From JADHLJ01 sp038118725 (lineage in GTDB: Bacteria > Pseudomonadota > Alphaproteobacteria > Thalassobaculales > Thalassobaculaceae), in assembly GCA_038118725.1 (NCBI GenBank), contig JAYOIK010000029.1, positions 1 to 53,093 of the forward strand: a DNA stretch of 53,093 nt, in the 5' to 3' direction. The translations under genes were made by a program, and so were the position numbers. Shown one piece after another: positions 16,380-24,679 of the stretch (the stretch's first letter is position 1; each line of letters opens with the position of its first letter). The notes beneath the pieces were generated by a model, which had not been told where the DNA came from, did not search any database, and saw only the letters and a list, made by a program, of their open reading frames with translations.

Positions 16380-17831
16380 TCAAGACTCCAGCATGCGCTG
16401 CAATAAATCGACCTCGTCATTGAATTGCTTGTCGATGGAACGCAATTCATCGACCCGCTTCACGGCATGCAGGACCGTCGTGTGGTCCCGACCGCCGAAA
16501 CGCCGGCCAATATCCGGCAAGGAATGCTGTGTGAGATGCTTCGACAGATACATCGCCACCTGTCGAGGCCGCGCGACGGCCCGGGAACGGCGCGTCGAAT
16601 GCATGTCCGCCAGCCTGATCTCGAAATGCGTGGCGACCTGGCGTTGGATGTCCTCGACCGTGACCCGGCGGTCGTAGGCGCGCAACAGATCGTGCAGAAC
16701 TTCCTGGGTGGTCTCCAGGGTGATGTCGCGACCGACCAGCGTGGCATGCGCGACGATGCGGTTCATCGCGCCTTCCATTTCCCGGACATTCGAGGTGACC
16801 TTGTGGGCCAGGAACTCGAGCACCCGGCTCGGAATCTCGACCCCGAGTTTCTCGACCTTGGATTGGAGAATACCGAGGCGCAGCTCGTAGGTCGTCGGAT
16901 GAATATCCGCCACCAACCCCCAGCCCAGCCGCGAGCGGAGCCGCTCCTCCAGTCCCTCGAGATCGGTCGGTGACTTGTCGGCGGAGATAATGACCTGACG
17001 GTTCTGATCGACCAGAGCGTTGAAGGTGTGGAAAAACTCTTCCTGGGTCGAATCCTTTCCGCCGATGAATTGTACATCATCGATCATAAGGACATCGACC
17101 GAACGGAACTGGTCCTTGAATTCCACCGTGTCCTTGAAGCGCAGGGCCCGGATGAACTGATACATGAACTTCTCGGCCGAAAGATAAATCACCCGGCGGG
17201 CGGGATCGCGGCGCCGGATCTCCCAGGCGATGGCGTGCATCAGATGGGTTTTGCCGAGTCCCACGCCCCCATAGAGGAAAAGCGGATTGAACGGCACGCC
17301 GTCGCTCCCGGCAACCCGCCGCGCCGCCGCGTAGGCTAGTTCGTTCGGTTTGCCGACCACGAAGTTCTCGAATGTGAATCGCGGGTCGAGACGGCCATTC
17401 ACCGGGTCGATGGTTTGGCCGTCGATCAAGGTCGAGGTCGATGGGCGCGCCGGGGCATCTGTTTCGCCATCCCGACCCTCGGCGTCGTCGTCCGAAAAAG
17501 TATCGGCGTCGTCGTTAATATCGGCGGAGTTGTCGGACGCGACCTTTGGCACGGTCCGACTGGGGCGACCCGCGGCCATGATCCGGACCCCATCGACGCC
17601 GTCGTTGCTCTCAACGGCCCAGGCAAGCGCCAGGCGATCCTCGAACTGCGTGATGATCCGGTCCCGGAAAAACGGCGTGGGCGCGACAAGGATCGCCGTC
17701 CCGTCCTCGACCCGATCCATGGTGAGGGATCGAAGCCAGTTGCGGTACACGGACTCGCCGACTTCCCGACGCATGCGCGCGCGAACACGCGCCCATTGCT
17801 TGTCGATGGATACCGGGCGCTCCTCAGTCAT
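16380..17831 (-). CDS. dnaA: Chromosomal replication initiator DnaA
   Basis: 483 residues. Domain I at the N-terminus (QWARVRARMRREVGESVYRN), an acidic linker near residues 105-140, then the AAA+ core with Walker A GGVGLGKTHLMHAI and Walker B VLMIDDVQF, and the C-terminal DNA-binding domain with the signature GGRDHTTVLHAVKRV. It binds DnaA boxes and melts the origin. The gene is preceded by about 700 bp of AT-rich DNA and is first in the dnaA-dnaN-recF-gyrB block. Confidence 0.98.
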   Translation of the reverse strand: MTEERPVSIDKQWARVRARMRREVGESVYRNWLRSLTMDRVEDGTAILVAPTPFFRDRIITQFEDRLALAWAVESNDGVDGVRIMAAGRPSRTVPKVASDNSADINDDADTFSDDDAEGRDGETDAPARPSTSTLIDGQTIDPVNGRLDPRFTFENFVVGKPNELAYAAARRVAGSDGVPFNPLFLYGGVGLGKTHLMHAIAWEIRRRDPARRVIYLSAEKFMYQFIRALRFKDTVEFKDQFRSVDVLMIDDVQFIGGKDSTQEEFFHTFNALVDQNRQVIISADKSPTDLEGLEERLRSRLGWGLVADIHPTTYELRLGILQSKVEKLGVEIPSRVLEFLAHKVTSNVREMEGAMNRIVAHATLVGRDITLETTQEVLHDLLRAYDRRVTVEDIQRQVATHFEIRLADMHSTRRSRAVARPRQVAMYLSKHLTQHSLPDIGRRFGGRDHTTVLHAVKRVDELRSIDKQFNDEVDLLQRMLES

Positions 17832-18540
17832 CGAAGGGTCCCCGCGACACGGTCATCGACAGGTGACGGACCGGTGGGATACGACGAAAACCAATGGCAA
17901 CCGGCATAATCGAGCGCCCCCAAATTCCGGATTTCCAGTGTCGGCGTCTTGTCGCCGGTCCTTACTGGAAACCCTACAAATCAGCCCCCTCGGCCAATTG
18001 AATTACTTGGTCTACGCCAAATTTTCAATCGCCGTGTTCTCTTATTCGCGAACAATCCAGCAAGGGGATTTTCGCGAAACCCAATAACAACTCTGAAGAG
18101 TTTTTGGGTTATCTTCGATTTGTCCCGGTAAATTCGTATGAATTTCTCGAGATTTAGTGCCACGCAACCGTTTTGCAAGAATTTTCTTTTAAAACACCAC
18201 GACTTTTCATCGTCTGTTCTTGCTCCGCACCACCCTTGGACGATGTGCCAACCTACCTTCGAGGCGGCGTCGTTGCAACCACGCAGACAGAAAAAAAGCA
18301 GAAAAATCGACTCGCCATCGCGGTACGGCGCTTGGGTGTGACGGCGCCAAATTCGGTTGTTGTTTTGAATCAATACGTTGCTCGCCGCAACCGATATCAA
18401 AGGCCAAGAATCGCCTCTAGGCGCGATCTGGAACCATGCATTGCTTCGTTCGGGACATGTAAGATTCAGGTGGCGATGACGACAAACGGCCGCGAGCAAG
18501 CTCGCGGCCGTTCAAACCCGGTGTCTTGTCCGAAATGGCG
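17832..18540. other. AT-rich rpsT-dnaA intergenic region, candidate oriC / dnaA leader
   Basis: About 700 bp without a gene. Counting by eye, 18001-18240 is about 42% G+C, far below its neighbours. It must contain the dnaA promoter. It is a natural place for a chromosomal origin, but I find no exact TTATNCACA DnaA box; the nearest plus-strand strings (TTATTCGCG near 18042, TTATCTTCG near 18109) differ at three positions. Confidence 0.4.
18485..18512 (-). terminator. Hairpin after rpsT
   Basis: A perfect 12-bp stem (AACGGCCGCGAG / CTCGCGGCCGTT) with a 4-nt loop begins 28 nt past the rpsT stop. On the minus strand only three T residues follow, so termination may be only partly intrinsic. Confidence 0.65.
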
Positions 18541-18807
18541 TCAGGCGGCCATCGCCTTGATCCGCTTGGAAAGCCGAGAAAGCTTTCGCGCCACGGTGTT
18601 CTTGTGCAGAACGCCCTTGGTGACGCCGCGATGCATCTCGGGTTGCGCGACCTTCAACGCCGCGTTGGCGGCTTCCTGATCACCGGAGGCGATCGCGACT
18701 TCGACGCGCTTGACGAAAGTGCGAACCCGCGAGATCCGCGCGTGATTGATTACCCGACGCTTTTCGTTACGACGGATCCGCTTCTTGGCGGATAGATGGT
18801 GAGCCAT
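18541..18807 (-). CDS. rpsT: 30S ribosomal protein S20
   Basis: 88 residues, the usual length. The strongly basic start AHHLSAKKRIRRNEKRR, then VITH-like segment (NHARISRVRTFVKRVE) and the closing NTVARKLSRLSKRIKAM are characteristic. It binds 16S rRNA in small-subunit assembly. It has its own sigma70-like promoter upstream and a stem-loop downstream, so it is probably monocistronic. Confidence 0.97.
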   Translation of the reverse strand: MAHHLSAKKRIRRNEKRRVINHARISRVRTFVKRVEVAIASGDQEAANAALKVAQPEMHRGVTKGVLHKNTVARKLSRLSKRIKAMAA

Positions 18808-18847
18808 GCTGAATGTCCCGGCTGCCGGCGCTTAATAGAGAGCGCGG

Positions 18848-18876
18848 GTTATAGACAGGGCGAGCCCGCGCGTCAA
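18848..18876 (-). promoter_or_regulatory. Sigma70-type promoter of rpsT
   Basis: On the minus strand TTGACG (18876-18871), a 17-bp spacer, then TATAAC (18853-18848). Transcription should begin near 18841, giving an approximately 34-nt leader ahead of rpsT. Confidence 0.78.
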
Positions 18877-18896
18877 CGACGATTCAATGCTCGTCA

Positions 18897-19673
18897 TCAA
18901 CGATTTTTGAAACTCGGCTGGCGTTTCTCGGCGAAGGCCGCCATGCCTTCCTTCTGATCCTCCGTCGCGAAGGTTGAATGAAACAGTCGGCGCTCCACCC
19001 GAATGCCCTCGGCGAGGACGGTTTCATAGGCCCGGTTCACCGCTTCCTTGGCCATCATGACCGACGGGCGAGAGAGGCTGGCGATCCGTTGCGCCGCCTT
19101 CATGGCTTCGTCCCGCAACTCGGCGGCGGGCACGATCCGGCTAACAAGACCCGCGCGTTCGGCCTCCTCGGCGTCCATCATCCGGCCGGTGAGACACATG
19201 TCCATGGCCTTGGCCTTGCCGACGAACCGGGGCAGTCGCTGGGTGCCGCCGGCTCCCGGAATCGTGGCGATCGTGATCTCCGGCTGGCCGAACTTGGCGT
19301 TGTCGGCGGCGATGATGAAATCGCACATCATCGCGAACTCGCAGCCACCGCCCAGCGCGTAGCCGGAGACCGCCGCGATGATCGGCTTACGGAGCTTGGC
19401 GATCTGCTCCCAGGTCGCGGTGATGAAGTCCTCCATATAGGCGTCCATGTAGGACTTGGACTGCATCTCCTTGATATCCGCGCCGGCGGCGAATGCCTTC
19501 TCGTTACCGGTCAAGATCAGACAACCAATCTCGTCATCGGCGTCGAGCGTGATCAAGGCCTCCTTCAACTCGCTTACCAGGCCGGCGGAAAGCGCGTTCA
19601 TTGCCTTGGGGCGGTTCAGGGTGATCACCGCCACGCCGTCGTTTCGTTCGACGATGATGTTCTCGTAGCTCAT
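18897..19673 (-). CDS. Enoyl-CoA hydratase
   Basis: 258 residues, crotonase family. The oxyanion-hole segment is FAAGADIKEM, and the catalytic region has GYALGGGCEFAMM (first Glu) and GQPEITIATIPGAGGTQRLPR (second Glu), the pair needed for hydration of 2-enoyl-CoA. C-terminus EGMAAFAEKRQPSF is typical of FadB1x/PaaF-type hydratases. ATG at 19673 has AGGAG 8 nt upstream. Its place between mutM and rpsT is, to my knowledge, widespread in alphaproteobacteria and probably reflects ancestry rather than function. Confidence 0.93.
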   Translation of the reverse strand: MSYENIIVERNDGVAVITLNRPKAMNALSAGLVSELKEALITLDADDEIGCLILTGNEKAFAAGADIKEMQSKSYMDAYMEDFITATWEQIAKLRKPIIAAVSGYALGGGCEFAMMCDFIIAADNAKFGQPEITIATIPGAGGTQRLPRFVGKAKAMDMCLTGRMMDAEEAERAGLVSRIVPAAELRDEAMKAAQRIASLSRPSVMMAKEAVNRAYETVLAEGIRVERRLFHSTFATEDQKEGMAAFAEKRQPSFKNR

Positions 19674-19726
19674 CGGGGGTCTCCTGTTCGTGGAGGCGAA
19701 CGGCGTCCGATCGCCATGGGGTGAGG

Positions 19727-20104
19727 CTATTCGGGAAGCAGCGAAAACCGCACGATCGTATCGGTCGCGTCCGCCAGATAATCGAAGTTCAAGATCTCGT
19801 CTTCCCGCGTGAAGGTATCCGTCGCGGTCTCGCGCCAACCGAGTTGCGCGAGCGCTGTCCGGTAAAAGGCCCGGATCGAGTCGGGCGCGACCGCCGATCT
19901 GGCGAAGGCGATCACGATGCGGCCCTGGGTCGTGTCGAAGGCGACGTCGGTGTCGGGAATCTCGGTCATGCCCTCCATCAACGGCAGATCGCTGAAGCCG
20001 GTGACGAACGCACCATCCGCCGAGCCTTCACGCGCGCCACCGGCGAGGACCAAGACGGCCAGCGTCAAGGCCATGATCAAACGGAAGGAAAGCAAAATCT
20101 TCAT
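19727..20104 (-). CDS. Small exported protein, unknown function
   Basis: 125 residues with a signal peptide (MKILLSFRLIMALTLAVLVLAGG; likely cleavage before or around residue 28). The mature part, with FSDLPLMEGMTEIPDTDVAF, then GRIVIAFARS and FYRTALAQLGWRE, looks like the periplasmic alphaproteobacterial proteins often found beside mutM. The FYRTALAQLGW stretch recalls helix motifs in lipoprotein/sporulation-type domains. No enzyme motif is visible. ATG at 20104 lies 16 nt after the mutM stop, so it is probably cotranscribed. Confidence 0.7.
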   Translation of the reverse strand: MKILLSFRLIMALTLAVLVLAGGAREGSADGAFVTGFSDLPLMEGMTEIPDTDVAFDTTQGRIVIAFARSAVAPDSIRAFYRTALAQLGWRETATDTFTREDEILNFDYLADATDTIVRFSLLPE

Positions 20105-20120
20105 GGGCCGGGCTTCTACC

Positions 20121-20951
20121 TCAGCGTTGACAGCTTGGACAATAGAAAGTGGAACGTCCGGATTGGACGATCCGCCGCACGGTTCCCGAACACCCGTCCC
20201 GGGGGCAGGGGGCGTCCTCGCGATCGTATACTCTGAAGTTGTGTTGAAAATAGCCGAGTTCGCCATTGACCTGCTGGTGGTCCCGTAGGCTGGAGCCACC
20301 GGCTTCAATCGCGGTGGTCAGCACGTCCCGGATCGCCGTGGTCAGCCGCTCGGTCCGCTTGCCCTTCACATTCGCTGCCAATCGAAGAGGAGAGATACCG
20401 GACATGTGAAGCGCCTCGCAGACATAGATATTGCCGAGACCACAGACCACGCGCTGGTCCAGAAGCGCCGCCTTGACCGGCGAGCGTCGCCCATCGAAAG
20501 CCGCGGCGAGCATCGGGCCGCTGAACGCGTTGCCGAGCGGCTCCGGGCCCAAGCCGGCGAGGAGCTTGTGCTGGTTGATCGTTCCCGCCGTCGCGAGATC
20601 CACCATGCCGAAGCGCCGCGCGTCGTTGAAGCGAACGGTCGTGCCGTCATCGGTGGTGAAGACGAGGTGATCATGTTTGTCCAGCGTGGCGGGGCGCTTC
20701 TCGCTTATCTGAATTCTGCCGGACATGCCGAGATGCAGCATCATCACGGTGCCGTCGTCCATGTGCCAGAGCAGATATTTCGCCCTTCGTTCGAGCCGTT
20801 CCACCCGATGTCCGGTGAGGCGTTTGACGAAGCCACGCGGGATCGGCCAGCGCAGGTCGGGGCGTCGTTGCTCGACTTTCGCGAGAACCCGACCTTCCAG
20901 GACCGGCACCAAGCCGCGGCGAACCGTTTCGACCTCCGGTAGCTCGGGCAT
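20121..20951 (-). CDS. mutM: Formamidopyrimidine-DNA glycosylase
   Basis: 276 residues. It starts MPELPEVETVRRGL, with catalytic Pro2 and Glu3 exposed after Met removal, and ends in a four-cysteine zinc finger (CPRDGC ... FYCPSCQR). The helix-two-turn-helix region is near CGLGNIYVCEALHMSGI. It excises 8-oxoguanine and Fapy lesions and cuts the abasic site. Divergent from ubiE across 175 bp. Start set at MPELPEV because mature Pro2 is essential. Confidence 0.97.
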   Translation of the reverse strand: MPELPEVETVRRGLVPVLEGRVLAKVEQRRPDLRWPIPRGFVKRLTGHRVERLERRAKYLLWHMDDGTVMMLHLGMSGRIQISEKRPATLDKHDHLVFTTDDGTTVRFNDARRFGMVDLATAGTINQHKLLAGLGPEPLGNAFSGPMLAAAFDGRRSPVKAALLDQRVVCGLGNIYVCEALHMSGISPLRLAANVKGKRTERLTTAIRDVLTTAIEAGGSSLRDHQQVNGELGYFQHNFRVYDREDAPCPRDGCSGTVRRIVQSGRSTFYCPSCQR

Positions 20952-21126
20952 GTCGGTGGCTCCCAGCTGGTTATTCGAGCCGGCATGATGGCGTCCGATG
21001 ATGCCGAGCGCAATCACGTGGGATGCCGCGGCGGCTTTCCTTGGAAGTTCAATCGGTTTGGGTTACCTAATGCGACCTGGGGATCGGGGCGCGCCCGCGG
21101 GTCGGTCAAATGTCGAGGATGGCGAG

Positions 21127-21894
21127 ATGGTCATATCGGAAAGCGGGTCGGAGAACGGATCGGACAGCGCGGATTTTGGTTTTCGGAAAGTACCGGTCGC
21201 CGAAAAAGCCGGTCTTGTGCGCGATGTCTTCGATTCCGTGGCCGGCCGCTACGACCTGATGAACGATCTGATGAGTTTTGGCATTCATCGGCTCTGGAAG
21301 TCGGCTTTCCTGGATTGGCTGGCGCCCCGGCCCGGCGAGCTGTTGCTGGATGTCGCGGGCGGCACGGGAGATATCGCCGTGCGATATCGCGCGCGTGGCG
21401 GCGGCCCGGTCGTGGTTTGCGATATCAATCACGCGATGATGGAGGCCGGTATCGAGCGCGCGTCCCGCCGCGGCGACGGTGACGGCGTGTCCTGGGTCTG
21501 CGGCAATGCCGAGGCGCTTCCGCTGCCGGATCGGTCGGTCGACGCCTACACCATTGCCTTCGGCTTGCGTAACGTGACGCATATCGACAAGGCCCTTGCC
21601 GAGGCCCGGCGGGTGCTCAGGCCCGGTGGTCGCTTTATGTGCCTGGAATTCAGCCGCCCGGCGATCACGGCGATCGATCCCGCCTACGATTTCTATTCCT
21701 TCAAGCTTCTGCCCGAGATTGGGCACTATGTCGCCGGTGATCGGGACGCCTATGTCTATTTGGTTGAAAGCATTCGCAAGTTTCCCGACCAGGAGAGTCT
21801 GAAGGCGCGGATGGCGGCGGTCGGTCTTGAACGCGTCGCCCATCGTGATCTCTCGGGCGGGATCGCGGCGATCCATTCCGCCTGGCGTCTCTAG
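21127..21894 (+). CDS. ubiE: Ubiquinone/menaquinone biosynthesis C-methyltransferase
   Basis: 255 residues. Motifs of the UbiE family are clear: GRYDLMNDLMSFGIHRLWK, the SAM-binding LLLDVAGGTGDIAVRY, IAFGLRNVTHIDKAL and the ending LSGGIAAIHSAWRL. It methylates the quinone ring at C2 (ubiquinone) or demethylmenaquinone. I start at 21127; an upstream Met at 21070 is possible. It precedes ubiB by 9 nt, so the pair forms an operon for ubiquinone synthesis. Confidence 0.96.
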   Translation: MVISESGSENGSDSADFGFRKVPVAEKAGLVRDVFDSVAGRYDLMNDLMSFGIHRLWKSAFLDWLAPRPGELLLDVAGGTGDIAVRYRARGGGPVVVCDINHAMMEAGIERASRRGDGDGVSWVCGNAEALPLPDRSVDAYTIAFGLRNVTHIDKALAEARRVLRPGGRFMCLEFSRPAITAIDPAYDFYSFKLLPEIGHYVAGDRDAYVYLVESIRKFPDQESLKARMAAVGLERVAHRDLSGGIAAIHSAWRL

Positions 21895-21903
21895 GCGGCG
21901 GCG

Positions 21904-23457
21904 ATGTGGCGCGCGACACGTAACCTCCTGCGTCTTCTCGGTGTGGGCTGGACCCTGGCCCGGTTCGGCGCCCTGTTTCCGTTGGAGCAATTTCATCACG
22001 CGCCGGCCCTTGGTTTTCTGGCGCGATTGTCGCTCCTTGTTCGTCGGCGCGACCATGGACGGCTTCGCCCCGGTGAGCGCCTGGCCGCGGCGCTGGTGGC
22101 GCTTGGCCCGAGTTTCATCAAATTCGGCCAATCGCTCGCTACCCGCTCGGATTTGATCGGCGATGATATCTCCCGCGATCTTTCCCGATTGCAGGACAAG
22201 CTCCCGCCGTTTTCCCACGCGCTTGCCAAGGCGACGATCGAGCAAGAACTGGAAGCTTCGCTCGCCGAGAGCTTCATGAGTTTCGATGAGACGCCGATCG
22301 CCGCCGCGTCGATCGCCCAGGTGCATTACGCGGTCACCCCGGACGGCGCGGAAGTCGCGGTGAAGGTCTTGCGGCCCGGGATCGAGGCGTCGTTCGCCAG
22401 GGATATCGACCTCTTTCGCTGGATCGCGGGGGTTATGGAGGCATATCTGCCGTGGGTCCGCAGGCTGCGCCCCGTCGAGGTGGTCGAGCTTTTCGCCGAA
22501 ACCGTCCAGGGCGAGATGGATATGCGGATGGAGGCCGCCGCCGCCGCCGAGCTGGCCGAGAATTTTGTCGACGATCCGGATTTCAAGGTGCCGAGCGTGG
22601 ATTGGCAAAGGACCACCCGCCGCGTGTTGACATTGGAGCGATTGCGGGGGCATCGCCCGGATGATGTCGAGGCGCTGCGGGCCGAGGGCCATGATCCAAC
22701 GGAGATTCTCCGCAAATCCGCCTGCATATTCTTTAATCAGGTGTTCCGCGACGGCTACTTCCACGCCGACATGCATCCCGGCAATGTGTTCATTCTAGAG
22801 GATGGACGTGTCGCGCCGGTCGATTTCGGCATCATGGGACGGCTGGACGTTAAAACGCGCCACTTCCTGGCGGATATGCTGATTGGCTTTCTTACCGGCG
22901 ACTACCGTCGGGTAAGCGAGGTGCATTTCCGGGCCGGCTATGTGCCGGCTCACAAATCGGTGGACGCGTTCGCGCAGGCTTGCCGATCGATTGGCGAGCC
23001 GATCCTGGGACGGCCTCTGTCGGAGATATCATTGGCCAATCTCCTGGCGCGGCTGTTTCGGGTTACCGAGCAGTTCGAGATGCAGACCCAGCCGCAACTG
23101 CTTCTCCTTCAAAAAACAATGCTGGTCGCCGAGGGCGTTGGCCGCCAGGTCAATGATTCGGTCAATATCTGGGAACTCGCCCGTCCGCTGATCGAGCAGT
23201 GGATGATCGAGAACCGCTCCCCACAAGCCCGGGCCCGCCAAGCCGCCGCCGACGCACTCGCCTTCGCCGAGCGGCTGCCGGCGCTAACCGAACGGGCGGA
23301 ACGGGCGATCAACGATCTCGCCGATGGCGGTCTGCGCTTGCATCCCGATACCGTGCGCCAATTCGCCGAGGCCAATCGCGGGCGACGATCTCTTGGTTGG
23401 TCGATTGTCCTGGTTGCTCTGGTGGTCTTTCTCGTGGTCGCGGTGGGAGTGGATTGA
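21904..23457 (+). CDS. ubiB: Ubiquinone biosynthesis protein kinase-like UbiB
   Basis: 517 residues, atypical ADCK-type ATPase. The KxGQ motif (FIKFGQSLATR, Lys73) and the Ala-rich loop (IAAASIAQVH) replace the normal kinase glycine loop; metal-binding motifs are YFHADMHPGN and APVDFGIMG. The C-terminal segment SIVLVALVVFLVVAVGVD is a membrane anchor. It supports extraction or delivery of ubiquinone intermediates to the Ubi enzymes. The usual downstream coaBC gene is not here; a palindromic repeat follows instead. Confidence 0.95.
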   Translation: MWRATRNLLRLLGVGWTLARFGALFPLEQFHHAPALGFLARLSLLVRRRDHGRLRPGERLAAALVALGPSFIKFGQSLATRSDLIGDDISRDLSRLQDKLPPFSHALAKATIEQELEASLAESFMSFDETPIAAASIAQVHYAVTPDGAEVAVKVLRPGIEASFARDIDLFRWIAGVMEAYLPWVRRLRPVEVVELFAETVQGEMDMRMEAAAAAELAENFVDDPDFKVPSVDWQRTTRRVLTLERLRGHRPDDVEALRAEGHDPTEILRKSACIFFNQVFRDGYFHADMHPGNVFILEDGRVAPVDFGIMGRLDVKTRHFLADMLIGFLTGDYRRVSEVHFRAGYVPAHKSVDAFAQACRSIGEPILGRPLSEISLANLLARLFRVTEQFEMQTQPQLLLLQKTMLVAEGVGRQVNDSVNIWELARPLIEQWMIENRSPQARARQAAADALAFAERLPALTERAERAINDLADGGLRLHPDTVRQFAEANRGRRSLGWSIVLVALVVFLVVAVGVD

Positions 23458-23482
23458 GTTTTCCTGTTAAGCGGGTTGAAGA

Positions 23483-23572
23483 CCCTTCGAGACGCGACCT
23501 CACGGCCGCTCCTCAGGGTTAGGTCTCATTGTCCACTCACCCTGAGGAAGCACGAAGTGCTGTCTCGAAGGG
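23483..23572. repeat. REP-like palindromic interspersed repeat
   Basis: Nested inverted repeats: outer CCCTTCGAGAC (23483-23493) with GTCTCGAAGGG (23562-23572), inner CCTCAGGGT (23511-23519) with ACCCTGAGG (23539-23547). From memory, CCTTCGAGAC...CCTCAGGGT elements are common interspersed repeats in many alphaproteobacteria. It sits between convergent genes and may serve as a bidirectional terminator. Confidence 0.75.
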
Positions 23573-23617
23573 GCTGGTCGCTCGCCTCGACATGTACCGT
23601 GCGGCAACTCTCGGGAC

Positions 23618-24679
23618 TCAGATCTCAAGAACCAGCTTGCCGGTATAGTTCTTCTCGGCGAAGGCGGATTGCGCCTCGGTTATCTTTTCGAGCGGAAACA
23701 CCTCCGCCACGAGGGGCTTGATGCGTTGCTCCTCGATGGCACGGACCAGGTTCGGGAATGTTTCCGGCTCCAATGCCGTGCAGCCGAACAGGCTGAGATC
23801 CTTCAGATAGAGCGTGCGAACATCCAACGAGACGATCGGCCCCGCGACGGCGCCGGCGACGGCGTAGCGACCGCCCGGACGCAGAACTTCCAGGAAGCTT
23901 GGCCACTGATCGCCCGCGACCAGATCGAGCACGACATCGACGCTGTTACTCCCCAGTGTTTGGACCAGCTCCTCCTGTCGCGAGACCGTACGGTCCGCTC
24001 CGAGCTCCCGGAGAGCCGCCGCCTTCGCGGAACTGGTCGCCGCGATGACCTCGGCGCCTCGTGCCTTGGCGAGTTGCACGGCGGCGGAACCGACGCCGCC
24101 GGACGCGCCGGTGACCAATACGCGGTCGCTGGCGGTGACCCGCGCCCGTACCAACATATTCTCGGCGGTGGAATACGAGCAGGGAAAAGACGCGAGTTCG
24201 ACATCCGTCAGCGCGCAATCAACCCGCCAGGCGTGACGCGCCGCGACCCGGCAATACTCGGCGAAGCCACCATCGCATTCTGATCCGAGGAACCAGGGCT
24301 GGTCGAGTTCAGCGCCGTTTGCCTCGCGCAGGCAGGGCTCGACCAGGACCCGCTCGCCGATGCGTTCCGCCGCGACCCCAGGGCCGACGGCGACGATCTC
24401 GCCGCAAACGTCGATGCCCTGGATGCGGGGAAAGGCCAGCGGGGTGCCTGACCAACTCGCGTCCTCGCCGGCGCCATCCTTCTTGGAATACCAGGCAAGC
24501 CTGGTGTTGATGTCCGTATTGTTGACTCCCGCCGCCGCGACGCGGATCAGAACGTCGCCTGGGCCAGGACGGGGCACCGGAACGTCGTCTCGAAATTGAA
24601 GCATCTCCGGCCCGCCATGACCGACCAGATGAACCCCACGCATCACTTCGGGCATGTCGGTGACCGCGCTCAATCCCAT
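23618..24679 (-). CDS. Quinone-oxidoreductase-like MDR family dehydrogenase
   Basis: 353 residues, zinc-independent medium-chain dehydrogenase/reductase: N-terminus VHLVGHGGPEMLQFRDDVPV, the NNTDINTR loop and the nucleotide-binding GASGGVGSAAVQLAKARGAE. The catalytic and structural zinc cysteines of true alcohol dehydrogenases are absent. It should be an NADPH-dependent reductase of a quinone or enone; substrate unknown. The ATG at 24679 overlaps the stop of the upstream enolase-superfamily gene by 10 nt (ATGGGATTGA), implying translational coupling. Confidence 0.85.
   Translation of the reverse strand: MGLSAVTDMPEVMRGVHLVGHGGPEMLQFRDDVPVPRPGPGDVLIRVAAAGVNNTDINTRLAWYSKKDGAGEDASWSGTPLAFPRIQGIDVCGEIVAVGPGVAAERIGERVLVEPCLREANGAELDQPWFLGSECDGGFAEYCRVAARHAWRVDCALTDVELASFPCSYSTAENMLVRARVTASDRVLVTGASGGVGSAAVQLAKARGAEVIAATSSAKAAALRELGADRTVSRQEELVQTLGSNSVDVVLDLVAGDQWPSFLEVLRPGGRYAVAGAVAGPIVSLDVRTLYLKDLSLFGCTALEPETFPNLVRAIEEQRIKPLVAEVFPLEKITEAQSAFAEKNYTGKLVLEI

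Noticed and set aside
18030..18120. DnaA boxes in the dnaA upstream region
   Set aside because: Strings such as TTATTCGCG and TTATCTTCG differ from TTATNCACA at several positions, so I do not call them boxes.
20998..21126. N-terminal extension of UbiE
   Set aside because: Extra residues are not family-like; the Met at 21127 is the better start.
21106..22776. Long minus-strand open frame opposite ubiE/ubiB
   Set aside because: It mirrors the well-supported ubiE and ubiB genes on the plus strand; high-GC codon bias opens antisense frames and its translation has no recognisable motif.
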